Source: Bacteroidota bacterium (GTDB lineage: Bacteria > Bacteroidota > Bacteroidia > Chitinophagales > Chitinophagaceae). From it: DNA of 64,000 nucleotides. A program made the translations under genes and the position numbers. Under the pieces are notes generated by a model. It searched no databases and was not told the origin of the DNA. It was given only the letters and a program-made list of their open reading frames with translations. Below, in pieces: positions 1 to 7,772 of this stretch. Numbering within the stretch: position 1 is the first letter of the stretch; every line of letters starts with the position of its first letter. Where the stretch lies: contig VBAT01000013.1 in assembly GCA_005884665.1 (NCBI GenBank), forward strand, positions 124,898 to 188,897. Reading direction: 5' to 3'.

Positions 1-86
1 CCTGTCTATGACCTCCAACCCAACATCTATTACATTTTATGGTGAGCAAATGATTTGTTTGCTTCGTATCCTCTGATCTAAAAAAT

Positions 87-1025
87 ATGAAACCTCGATA
101 CTCATTTTTAGCAGTAGCGCTGATTGTTACAGGATTTTTAGCGTACAGTTTTTTTTCTAAAGATCGAAATGAAACTTCCCTAAAACGGCGGCAACAAGAT
201 GGGCTTGCCTGGCCAGCGGTCGGTCAGGCTGCGATCGGTAGTGTAGAAGATGGGCTTCTTTCGCGTTCATCAGAAAGCGAAAAGGTGCGTCCGATAGCCA
301 GCATGGCAAAAGTCATCACTGCATTGGCTATTATGGAAAAACAGCCATTCAAACCAGGCCAGGAAGGTCAAACATACCCGATAGTTAAAAATGATATTGC
401 GGGCCTCAATGCTTATATCTCGGAAGGCGGTTCGGTTCTCCCGATATTCGTAGACATGAAATTGACTCAGTATCAAGCTATGCAAAGAATGTTGATTGCT
501 TCAGATAACATTACGGCTGATATATTGGTTGAAAAGATATTCGGTTCAACCGACGCGTATGTGTCGTATGCACGGACCATGCTGAAACGTATGGGTCTCA
601 TTCGAACACTTGTTGCCGATGCAAGCGGTTTCAACCCCGCTACGGTCAGTACACCGTCGGAACTTGTTGCGATCGGCATCGCCGCGATCAAAAACCCGGT
701 GATTGCCAGGATCGTTGCGCAGCAGCAGGCACGAGTACCAGTCGCAGGTATCATAAAAAATACAAACCAGTTGCTTGGCACCGACGGAGTCATTGGCATC
801 AAGACAGGCACCACTCATAAAGCAGGTAGTTGCCTATTGTTTGCGGCACGTTACATTATTACCAAAAGCGGACAAAAAAAGACAATTGTCGGGGTTATTA
901 TGGGCGACGAAAACCATAGCAGCCTCTACAACGACAGTAGAGATCTGCTTGCGTCGGCGAAGCAGTATTTTGGTTTGCTTGCAGTCCGATCGGCAGGCAA
1001 ATTTGTAGCACCTTCGCCGAAATAA
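87..1025 (+). CDS. D-alanyl-D-alanine carboxypeptidase-like serine peptidase (S11 family)
   Basis: Penicillin-binding-type peptidase of the DacA/S11 family, which trims D-Ala from peptidoglycan stem peptides in the periplasm. An N-terminal hydrophobic segment (about residues 7-23) is a signal peptide or anchor. All three active-site motifs are visible: SMAK at residues 72-75, SDN at 139-141 and KTG at 239-241. The protein has 312 residues and seems to lack the C-terminal beta domain of E. coli PBP5. It is followed by a VanZ-like gene on the same strand 37 bases later, so the two may be cotranscribed. Family assignment is firm from the motifs; the exact substrate (DD-carboxypeptidase or endopeptidase) is inference. 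Confidence 0.88.
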   Translation: MKPRYSFLAVALIVTGFLAYSFFSKDRNETSLKRRQQDGLAWPAVGQAAIGSVEDGLLSRSSESEKVRPIASMAKVITALAIMEKQPFKPGQEGQTYPIVKNDIAGLNAYISEGGSVLPIFVDMKLTQYQAMQRMLIASDNITADILVEKIFGSTDAYVSYARTMLKRMGLIRTLVADASGFNPATVSTPSELVAIGIAAIKNPVIARIVAQQQARVPVAGIIKNTNQLLGTDGVIGIKTGTTHKAGSCLLFAARYIITKSGQKKTIVGVIMGDENHSSLYNDSRDLLASAKQYFGLLAVRSAGKFVAPSPK

Positions 1026-1062
1026 GGGATGAGCCTGCCGCCTAAGCACTAAAGTAAGAACA

Positions 1063-1932
1063 ATGAAGAAGCGTTTAATATCGGCATTTATTCTCATAGC
1101 CTATAGCTTAATCCTGATCAAAGTAATGGTGTTGAAGGACGTGCCACTTATCAGGATAGGCATACTAATGATCAATTTTGGAGGAACACATGAAGGCAAG
1201 GCCAATTTATTGCCGTTCAAGACCATTTTGCCGTATCTACTCGGTGACAAGGGATTGATGATTGCTGCCATTAATCTTGTCGGAAACATTGTTTTACTTG
1301 TCCCGATAGGGTTTCTTCTTCCTTTCGTCTATCGGAACATGACATGGAAAAAATCGCTCATTCTCGCAGTTGCCGCTGGTTTTGCCATCGAGGGAATGCA
1401 GGTGGTGTTACGCGTAGGCATATTTGATATTGATGACGTAATACTGAATGGGCTTGGCGTTATGATAGGCTATTGGGCGTTTATGATTCTCGCAAAGTGG
1501 GCGCGTTTGGGAAAATATAAAACGATAATTATTGCAGCAATTATAATTATTGGAGCTGCGGCTGCTACCTTGTACGTTGTTTATCCGAAGGGCCATCGGC
1601 CGGTCAATTCAAGAGTTGATGCCAGCAGTGTCCAGCCTGATCGTGTTGATAATGCAGATGTAGAAATTACCAAAAGCAAAGATCCCTGCGGTGGCACCGG
1701 TGGTACCGGCCAGATCGTGAGTACGGGGAAAAACACAATTACTATTAAACGGAGACACGGTACCAATCAAATTATTACCCTCACCGATCAAACTATGATC
1801 AGAACCTCAGCAGGTAGCGCATCCCAATCCGATTTGAAAATAGGAGACTGGGTAACGTTGGTTATCGATGACAGTGAGACTGCAACACTTGTTTTGATCT
1901 GCAACGCGTCGAGCCTGCATCCTGCAAAGTAA
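1063..1932 (+). CDS. VanZ-like membrane protein with C-terminal DUF5666-like domain
   Basis: The N-terminal half (residues 1-170) has several hydrophobic helices and the VanZ-like pattern, with a short amphipathic loop containing DIDDVILNGLG near the third helix. VanZ of the vancomycin cluster gives low-level teicoplanin resistance; most VanZ-like proteins have no known function. The C-terminal 80 residues are soluble and beta-rich (GGTGQIVSTGKNTITI, then a DLKIGDWVTLVI segment), resembling the small beta-barrel DUF5666 fold. The fusion and the position after a peptidoglycan peptidase suggest an envelope role, but no function can be assigned. Confidence 0.7.
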   Translation: MKKRLISAFILIAYSLILIKVMVLKDVPLIRIGILMINFGGTHEGKANLLPFKTILPYLLGDKGLMIAAINLVGNIVLLVPIGFLLPFVYRNMTWKKSLILAVAAGFAIEGMQVVLRVGIFDIDDVILNGLGVMIGYWAFMILAKWARLGKYKTIIIAAIIIIGAAAATLYVVYPKGHRPVNSRVDASSVQPDRVDNADVEITKSKDPCGGTGGTGQIVSTGKNTITIKRRHGTNQIITLTDQTMIRTSAGSASQSDLKIGDWVTLVIDDSETATLVLICNASSLHPAK

Positions 1933-1990
1933 AAAATTGCCCGCATTTAGCATTTTACAATGATTGTCGTTTAAAGCGCTTCGCTTGTTC

Positions 1991-2037
1991 TTCGTCGGTG
2001 AAAATCGGCCACCTGACGGTTGTAATTTGCCACCCCC
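1991..2037. repeat. Possible leftover end of an IS21-like element
   Basis: Read on the minus strand this stretch holds two tandem, imperfect units of about 20 bases, each of the form GGTGGC-(A/T-rich)-ACCG-(T/A)C. Tandem units of this general look occur at the ends of IS21-family elements in Bacteroidota as I remember them. No transposase gene is present nearby. It sits in the 176-base gap between the VanZ-like gene and the histidine kinase gene; nothing else is recognisable in that gap. Confidence 0.3.
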
Positions 2038-2108
2038 TTCACGTTACGTAATATTGTACCGGTTTATTTCATTAATGTGAGCCAGACAACACAAATTAAT
2101 TTAGATAA

Positions 2109-3212
2109 GTGCAAGGACAGAGTTCATACAGCAAACTGAACAGTATAGCGATACATGCTATGGTTTGGGCAGTTCTCGGTTTGTATTTTTACCGTCAGCT
2201 CTTTTTTTCAGATGCTGATATCCCTTACCAATACTGGATAAAGCAAACCGTAACGCTAAGCTTGCTGGTAATAGTTTTTTATTTTAACTCATTCGTGCTT
2301 GTTCCCAGGTTCCTATTGAAGAATCATACAGTTTTTTATTTTGTAATAGTTATCGGTATTATAGCAGCAATTACAATAATTAACAGGTGGCTGGACAATG
2401 TGCTTTCCCCCTTTCAATTCACTGATGCTGAATTTTATAAGCGCAATCCCGCCCCAGGGCTATTGAGGCACCGGCCGCCACAGCGGGAAACCGGTTATCA
2501 CTTTAAAATGGGAGACCTGTTTACTATCATCATCAGCGCATTGGTAATCGGCATCAGCACTATCATGACTACCGTACAAAAATTTCAAAAGGACAACCAG
2601 GAGCGCAAAGAATTGGAAAAAGATAAGATAACGACAGAGCTTTCACTGCTCAAAGCACAGATCAACCCCCATTTCTTTTTTAACACGCTGAATAATATTT
2701 ATGCGCTCACCGAGGTAGATCCCAAAGTAGCTGGTGAAGCCATCCATCAGCTATCGAAAATGATGCGCTACCTGCTTTATGATACGCAGAGGGGTGATAC
2801 ACTGCTGAGCCAGGAGATTGCCTTCGTGAAAAATTATATCAGCCTGATGCAATTACGCCTGACCGACCTGGTAAAGGTAAATGTCGATATACCCGCCAAC
2901 CTGCAGGATATGCCGCTAGCGCCGATGATCTTTCTGCCCTTTGTAGAAAATGCATTCAAACATGGTGTAAGCACAACGGAGCAGAGCTTTATAAATGTTA
3001 TCATTTCCCAAAAAGACAAACTGCTCGATCTGACGGTAATTAATTCGATAAAAAAGGATAATAGCGTTAGCTTAGATATTAATAACGGCATTGGCCTGCT
3101 AAATACCCGTCGCCGGCTTGACCTACTTTATCCAGGAAAGTACAAACTGGATATCAGCGAGTCGAATGCCGCCAACAAGTATAGTGTTCACTTAGTACTA
3201 GACCTGTCATGA
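2109..3212 (+). CDS. LytS-type sensor histidine kinase
   Basis: Membrane sensor kinase of the LytS/YehU (His_kinase, PF06580) type. The N-terminal region has four predicted membrane helices (roughly residues 15-160), then a short coiled coil, then the phosphoacceptor region QINPHFFFNTLNNIY with the conserved His, and a C-terminal GHKL ATPase domain (N box FVENAFKHG; glycine box NNGIGLLNTRRRL). The GTG start at 2109 follows an in-frame stop directly; a later ATG at 2160 is an alternative. The gene overlaps the LytTR regulator by four bases (ATGA), so the pair is translationally coupled and forms a two-component system. Its signal is unknown. Confidence 0.9.
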   Translation: MQGQSSYSKLNSIAIHAMVWAVLGLYFYRQLFFSDADIPYQYWIKQTVTLSLLVIVFYFNSFVLVPRFLLKNHTVFYFVIVIGIIAAITIINRWLDNVLSPFQFTDAEFYKRNPAPGLLRHRPPQRETGYHFKMGDLFTIIISALVIGISTIMTTVQKFQKDNQERKELEKDKITTELSLLKAQINPHFFFNTLNNIYALTEVDPKVAGEAIHQLSKMMRYLLYDTQRGDTLLSQEIAFVKNYISLMQLRLTDLVKVNVDIPANLQDMPLAPMIFLPFVENAFKHGVSTTEQSFINVIISQKDKLLDLTVINSIKKDNSVSLDINNGIGLLNTRRRLDLLYPGKYKLDISESNAANKYSVHLVLDLS

Positions 3213-3949
3213 CACTCAATTGCATAGCTGTTGATGACGAGCCGCTCGCCCTCGGCCTCGTTTGCAAGTTTATCGAACAAACCCCATTTTTTAAACTTGT
3301 GGGTCGATACACGAGCGCAGTAGAAGCACTCAAGGCAATACATTCGCAAAAGATCCACCTGGTATATCTTGATATTCAAATGCCCGACCTGAACGGCATT
3401 GAACTGGCACGGGTTATCGGTAAAGCCACCGAAACACCACGTATCATTTTTACCACGGCATTCGAACAGTTCAGTCTTGAAGGTTATAAAGTAGATGCAC
3501 TGGATTACTTGCTAAAGCCCTTCAACTATGAGGAATTTTTGCGAACAGCAATCAAGGCACATTCCTATTATGAGCTCATCAACCGACCCGGACCTACTAC
3601 GGTTGTGGTTGAATCGGAGCATGCTGATGACCAGTATTTATTTCTGAAAGTGGAATACCAGTTAGTACGGATAGCGCTGGACGATATTTTGTATATCGAA
3701 GGATTGAAAGATTACGTTAAAGTACACCTGAAAAATACCGAGAAGACTGTATTATCTCTCACCAGCCTGAAAGCCCTGGAAGGAAAACTCTCACCCCGGA
3801 AGTTTATGAGAGTACATCGTTCATTTATCGTTGCATTGGATAAGATCAGCTCGATGACTAAAAATTCCCTGCAGATCGGTAAAAAGAGTATTGCTGTCGG
3901 CGATCAATATAAGGATGCCTTTAAACAGTTTGTGGGGAAGTGGATGTAA
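3209..3949 (+). CDS. LytTR-family response regulator
   Basis: Two-component response regulator partnered with the overlapping LytS-type kinase. Residues 1-120 form a receiver domain with acidic residues near the start (VDDEP) and the phosphoacceptor Asp55 in LVYLDIQMPD. Residues about 145-240 form a LytTR DNA-binding domain (ILYIEGLKDYVKVHL and FMRVHRSFIV are typical). The length of 246 residues is normal for the family. It should bind promoter DNA once phosphorylated; the regulon cannot be read from this window. The next gene downstream, a beta-propeller protein, is separated by 168 bases. Confidence 0.93.
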   Translation: MTLNCIAVDDEPLALGLVCKFIEQTPFFKLVGRYTSAVEALKAIHSQKIHLVYLDIQMPDLNGIELARVIGKATETPRIIFTTAFEQFSLEGYKVDALDYLLKPFNYEEFLRTAIKAHSYYELINRPGPTTVVVESEHADDQYLFLKVEYQLVRIALDDILYIEGLKDYVKVHLKNTEKTVLSLTSLKALEGKLSPRKFMRVHRSFIVALDKISSMTKNSLQIGKKSIAVGDQYKDAFKQFVGKWM

Positions 3950-4117
3950 AGATTGCGGCCCGGTATTGCCCGTACGAGTAAAGATACTTATAAGCGATTT
4001 GGCTCTTAACTTTAATATAAAAAGTAGCAAGTGGATCATTTACAAATTCCCCTGGAATAGCTCATAAAGCCTACCGTTTGATGAGGGAAATCAACTGTCA
4101 AAGTGTAAATTGTAAAC

Positions 4118-5128
4118 ATGCCTTTATTAAAAACAATATACCGCCCTTTCATTATTTTCGTTTTTGCAGGTCTTTGTCTCAGGTGTGCTTCTCAAGTCTC
4201 AAATATCAATACCGAAAGCGATAAGATTACATTGATTTCGAAAATTAGTATGCCTGGTATCAGGGGGAGAATAGATCATATCGCTTACGATCCCATCAAT
4301 CATCTCGTTTATATTGCAGCTTTAGGCAATAACACGATCGAAGTTGTCAACATAAACACAATGAAAGTCGTAAACAGCATCACAGGATTAAACGAACCGC
4401 AAGGTATTTTATACATCCCTTCATCACATACACTCGTTGTAGCAAATGGCGGTAACGGAAACTGTGCCTTTTTTGATGCAGTTTCTTATAAACAAACCGG
4501 TACTGTGAGTCTGAAAAATGATGCGGACAATATCAGATACGATACAAGTTCACACTTTATTTATGTAGGATATGGCAGGGGCAGCATTGCTGTTATTGAT
4601 CCCATCTCGAAAAGACAGGTAGCTGATATACGGTTAGACGATCATCCCGAATCGTTTCAAATTTCATCAAAACACAACCGACTGTACATCAATGTTCCTG
4701 AGGCAGGTCAAATTGAGGTCGCCGATCTTTCAACAAATAAAATAACAGCTAAATGGAAAAACAATAATGCTTCATCAAATTTCCCAATGGCGTTGGATGA
4801 AGATAACAATCGGCTGTTTGTTGCCTACCGAAATCCCGCTACTTTACGAATGATTAATTCGGAAACAGGTCTTGATATTTATTCTGCCAGCTGCTCCGGC
4901 GACGCAGATGACGTTTTTTATAAAGACAGCCTTGTTTTTGTTTCTACCGGAATTGGATATATTGACGTGTTTCGCACAACCCAAACGAGCTTAACCCAGG
5001 TGAATCACATCAAAACAAGCAAAGGTGCCCGAACATCGCTTTTATTAGCGGCAGAAAGGGAAATTCTGCTCGCTGTGCCAGCACGTGGCAATCAGCCCGC
5101 CGCTTTATGGGTTTACAGGATTAACTAG
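4118..5128 (+). CDS. Secreted YVTN/NHL-type beta-propeller protein
   Basis: A 336-residue protein with an N-terminal signal peptide (hydrophobic core about residues 10-22, then CLRCAS, possibly a lipobox). The rest shows repeated propeller blades with patterns such as HLVYIAALGNNTIEVVNI and KRQVADIRLDDHP, as in YVTN/cytochrome D1-like propellers. Such proteins are usually extracytoplasmic scaffolds or sensors; no catalytic residues are evident and the function is unknown. It is the last gene before the putative island boundary at 5193, so in an ancestor without the island it would lie downstream of mnmE. Confidence 0.75.
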   Translation: MPLLKTIYRPFIIFVFAGLCLRCASQVSNINTESDKITLISKISMPGIRGRIDHIAYDPINHLVYIAALGNNTIEVVNINTMKVVNSITGLNEPQGILYIPSSHTLVVANGGNGNCAFFDAVSYKQTGTVSLKNDADNIRYDTSSHFIYVGYGRGSIAVIDPISKRQVADIRLDDHPESFQISSKHNRLYINVPEAGQIEVADLSTNKITAKWKNNNASSNFPMALDEDNNRLFVAYRNPATLRMINSETGLDIYSASCSGDADDVFYKDSLVFVSTGIGYIDVFRTTQTSLTQVNHIKTSKGARTSLLLAAEREILLAVPARGNQPAALWVYRIN

Positions 5129-5192
5129 CTGCAAACAGCGATGAAATGCACCTTTTTAGTCTGGCAAAAACGGGTGTCCGGCAAGTCAGTGG

Positions 5193-5210
5193 TTATTTGC
5201 CTATACGGAA
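5193..5210 (-). other. Putative outer attachment site (attL-like copy 2) of mnmE-type island
   Basis: On the minus strand these 18 bases read TTC CGT ATA GGC AAA TAA, that is F-R-I-G-K-stop, close to the C-terminal end of MnmE (F-C-I-G-K-stop). Inside the island, GTACA repeats begin at 5251 and 5262, that is 58 and 69 bases from the core start. These are the same offsets as in the second left copy at 7578. The site lies 65 bases beyond the propeller gene. I read it as the leftmost end of the composite island, with lower certainty than the 7578 copy. Confidence 0.55.
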
Positions 5211-5250
5211 AGTATTTACCCTTATCCAGTAAGGCTTTCAGCGTTTCGAG

Positions 5251-5267
5251 GTACAAATAAGGTACAG
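5251..5267. promoter_or_regulatory. GTACA repeats next to outer att-like site (possible integrase arm sites)
   Basis: Two GTACA words, at 5251 and 5262, are spaced 11 bases apart, about one helical turn. They fall at the same distance from the 5193 core as the pair at 7636/7647 does from the 7578 core. This is the expected look of recombinase arm-binding sites, but binding is inference. Confidence 0.4.
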
Positions 5268-5501
5268 AGTTATCTTTTAGGCTTACCATGATTGATTTAC
5301 TAAAGATCACAGACATGAAAAGTCGCAGCGGCATGATACCAGATATTAAAAGCCGGTGTAGCCGGTACAGCAGGTTTTCCCAATGAGGCGTTAACAGGGA
5401 GTATTGGAAATGATCTCGATGAACCGAGCACTGTTGTGCGTGCGGTTCGTTGTTCAGCATTTGCGATGGTCACCACTATTTGTGAATTACTTTATATAAG
5501 G

Positions 5502-5522
5502 AACCCGGCTGTTAACCGGGCT
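5502..5522 (-). terminator. Hairpin downstream of the small Lys-rich gene
   Basis: A short GC-rich inverted repeat (CCCGG/CCGGG core, extended by A-T and G-T pairs, loop of 7) lies 15 bases past the stop codon of the minus-strand 31-residue gene and is followed on that strand by CCTTATATAAAG. Its position supports a terminator for that gene; there is no long U tract, so confidence is moderate. Confidence 0.5.
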
Positions 5523-5537
5523 CTCTGCGTTTTGACC

Positions 5538-5633
5538 TTAACGTGCTTTTTTCTTTGGATCCGCTTTCTTCTGTGCTGAGCTTTTCTTTTTTGTAGGCTT
5601 ATTCTTCCTGGGTTCAGCGTTCTTTTTCGGCAT
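5538..5633 (-). CDS. 31-residue Lys-rich basic peptide
   Basis: A very short reading frame starting at 5633 with MPKKNAEPRKNKPTKKK and ending KKKAR-stop. About 40 percent of residues are Lys, and there are no hydrophobic stretches. It is followed at once by a terminator-like hairpin, which supports a real short transcript. Such composition suggests nucleic-acid or polyanion binding, but that is inference. It lies inside the 5.2-7.6 kb segment between the two left att-like copies. The 300 bases after it on the plus strand (5634-5929) are A/T-rich and show nothing else recognisable. Confidence 0.55.
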   Translation of the reverse strand: MPKKNAEPRKNKPTKKKSSAQKKADPKKKAR

Positions 5634-5929
5634 ACAATTAAATTTTAGGTTAGTGAATTATTTACTTATGGCTGCAGGGTATTCTCTCCCGTTTTTTCTT
5701 GTTTTCCCATAAGTAAACAAAGATATGCCTATAATGGTACTGTTTAAAACTTGGCTTACAACTTATAAAAATTTGAAAATTTCTGAGCGTGAAATTAACC
5801 AATTTGAGAGTGACGGCCCATCTCAAGATAATACCGATTTGAAGTCAATTTCATAAAAGATTTTGAGATCAAAGATTATCTTGTGCTATCCTTAAGTCAA
5901 ATAGCCTAGAGTTTATAATAGGAAATATT

Positions 5930-6556
5930 GTGAGCAGCTATTTTCACATAAATAACCAACCTGATTGCTCTTGGAAAGCAGGAGATGAAGTTTATTTTGG
6001 TCACGAGTGCAATAATATGTGGCGTTCTTTTTTGGAAAAGGGAGCTAATATCAAGTTGAATGAAGACAAGCATCCTGCTGACAAAATCGTTAAAACCGCA
6101 CACAATGCATATTTAAGAAATGAACCAGTTCCTGTACAAATGAAAGGTTACCATTTTAATCCCGTCTTTACACTTAAAGAGGCAACAGATTGTTTAGGAG
6201 AATCATTGAGGATCATCCGTGAATTAACCTTCGAAACTATCAGAAAAGAATTCTACCTCGAATTACCCAGCAGGCATAACTGTATCTGGTTAACCCCTGA
6301 CAATAAACAATCCCTTCAATTCTGGAAGGACTTGGTACATGGCAGTAATAAAAGAATATTCAGGGTGGAAACGGAAGGAATCGTTCATAGGGCAGCAAAT
6401 AAATGGCTGATCACGGGCACGATACCGCTGAATGAAATAAACTCACTGGCACATAATTATTGGAAAGGAATTGACGCAGGCGGTTTTGAGGATGAAATCT
6501 TGTTTACAGGTAAATTGAAAATTATCGAGGAAGTAACTGATATGATCATTAGTTAG
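5930..6556 (+). CDS. DUF2441-like protein
   Basis: A 208-residue protein starting at a GTG codon. The N-terminus (YFHINNQPDCSWKAGDEVYFG) and a central PSRHNCIWL motif match the pattern I associate with the DUF2441 family, whose members are found in defence and polymorphic-toxin settings and have no established activity. It is cytoplasmic by appearance, with no signal peptide or membrane helix. Its stop codon overlaps by four bases the end of a convergent small gene. It lies in the integrase-less segment of the island. Confidence 0.65.
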   Translation: MSSYFHINNQPDCSWKAGDEVYFGHECNNMWRSFLEKGANIKLNEDKHPADKIVKTAHNAYLRNEPVPVQMKGYHFNPVFTLKEATDCLGESLRIIRELTFETIRKEFYLELPSRHNCIWLTPDNKQSLQFWKDLVHGSNKRIFRVETEGIVHRAANKWLITGTIPLNEINSLAHNYWKGIDAGGFEDEILFTGKLKIIEEVTDMIIS

Positions 6557-6759
6557 TTGTTTTTCTTCCATTTTAAATGGTACATGTGGCCCATATTAAT
6601 TTTCATTATGTATTCGTCTTCACCTATATAATCATTCAAGAGCCTTTCAGAGAATCCCCATCCTCCGGCTTCTTTCGCTTTTATTAAAACTGTAACAAGG
6701 GGATAAAATGTATGTTCATACTCACCAGGCTTATAAAATTTTTCTTCAAATTCTAGCAT
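6553..6759 (-). CDS. Small hypothetical protein, 68 residues
   Basis: Starts at 6759 (MLEFEEKFYKPGEYE) and ends overlapping the convergent DUF2441-like gene by four bases. The composition is that of a normal acidic soluble protein, with aromatic residues spread through it, which favours a real gene over chance. I do not recognise a family. The tail-to-tail placement with the DUF2441-like gene is compatible with a small accessory or immunity protein, but that is only a guess. Confidence 0.5.
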   Translation of the reverse strand: MLEFEEKFYKPGEYEHTFYPLVTVLIKAKEAGGWGFSERLLNDYIGEDEYIMKINMGHMYHLKWKKNN

Positions 6760-6855
6760 TTCTTTTTAAGATATGACCCCTCAGATAGCTTTGTTGTCAA
6801 TTTCCGAATTTTGGGTATCAACGAATAGTGCCGTGAAACAAGTCAAAGATTAGAT

Positions 6856-7519
6856 ATGGCTAAACGAATTGCAGTAGAAACACTAACACTCGGCGAAGTA
6901 TCCGAAATGTTCCAGGAATCGTTCGCTATTGCTGAACCAAAATTCAACAACTGGTTACAGTTTGAGAAGAAGAAAGATCACCCGCCGCAAATGGGTAAAA
7001 TCTTACGAAGAGTTCATCGGTGCAAAGATCGATTTCTATTGCGAGTTCAGGTCTGAACTGCCGGATGTAATTGTCAGTGTCGGCATGACGCACCGATCGC
7101 CAAAAGGGCTGATACTTGTTTGTTTCGATCCGTCTAATGGAGGCATTCCCGCTAACGGCAAACATAATATTGGTAAATGGGATAAATGGATACACGTATA
7201 TACGAAGCACTATTGCGAACGCTTTGCTGAGAGGATAATGAAGGCTTCGTCACCAACTTTTCAGACCGGTGCAGAAGGGATCATGTATGATGACAGTTTT
7301 GGCCCGGTACGATTTACAGACACGGTAGCTGAAGGCATTCATGAGATTGAATTCCAGTTCCAGGATGGTATGGCTTTTGGTTACCGAGATACGATAAGCA
7401 AAATAACCTATTACAAAACGGTTTATTCCCATGATATGCTCAAAAAAGATCGGCTTCAGTACCATGAAGAATGGAAAGAGCCACTCAGCCAAATAGGGGA
7501 ACTATTTAAATGGAAATAG
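6856..7519 (+). pseudogene. Frameshifted hypothetical gene
   Basis: The first frame starts at ATG 6856 (MAKRIAVETLTLGEVSEMF) and is protein-like up to about KKKDHPPQ near 6990, after which it degenerates and stops at 7056. From about 6990 a second frame becomes protein-like (KWVKSYEEFIGAKIDFY onward) and runs to 7519 without an ATG of its own near the switch. Joining them gives one protein of about 220 residues, so I call a one-base frameshift near 6985-6995. No domain is recognised. It could be a true pseudogene or a sequencing indel. It ends 58 bases before the att-like site at 7578. Confidence 0.55.
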
Positions 7520-7577
7520 TGGACGGTTCACAACCAGCCTACTTTTCTTTCAGGTCAAGCAGTCGCTGGTAACCCGC

Positions 7578-7595
7578 TTATTTGCCGATACAGAA
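7578..7595 (-). other. Putative left attachment site of the main island (mnmE-end copy)
   Basis: On the minus strand the 18 bases read TTC TGT ATC GGC AAA TAA, F-C-I-G-K-stop, exactly the last five residues of MnmE encoded at 36826-36843 (TTT TGT ATT GGA AAG TAG). The two copies differ at 5 of 18 bases, all at third codon positions. GTACA words follow inside the island at 7624, 7636 and 7647. SGI1-family islands are known to use an 18-bp core at the 3' end of trmE/mnmE, so this is a strong candidate for the distal end of an island inserted there. Confidence 0.7.
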
Positions 7596-7623
7596 AGTAA
7601 CAAAGGTTGGTTATCAAATGATA

Positions 7624-7652
7624 GTACAACACAAGGTACAAAATAGGTACAA
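7624..7652. promoter_or_regulatory. Three GTACA repeats, probable recombinase arm sites
   Basis: GTACA occurs at 7624, 7636 and 7647, spaced 12 and 11 bases. The last two match the offsets seen at the outer site near 5193. GTAC-containing words also flank the right end (36626-36704). Role as integrase or excisionase binding sites is inferred from position and spacing. Confidence 0.45.
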
Positions 7653-7772
7653 TTCACATCGTTCTAGGTTCATTGATTCAATAAAAAACACTATACCGTT
7701 GCGTTTGTTTTTCGCTTTTTCTGTCTGAAAGTTTTTCAATGTTCTGGAAATTTTTTTGCACAAAACTCCAAT

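Noticed and set aside
5125..5460. Open frame of 111 codons on the minus strand over the outer att-like site
   Set aside because: Low-complexity, His/Leu-rich text with no family likeness; the frame spans the att-like core and GTACA repeats and stops against the propeller gene end. More likely noncoding island end.
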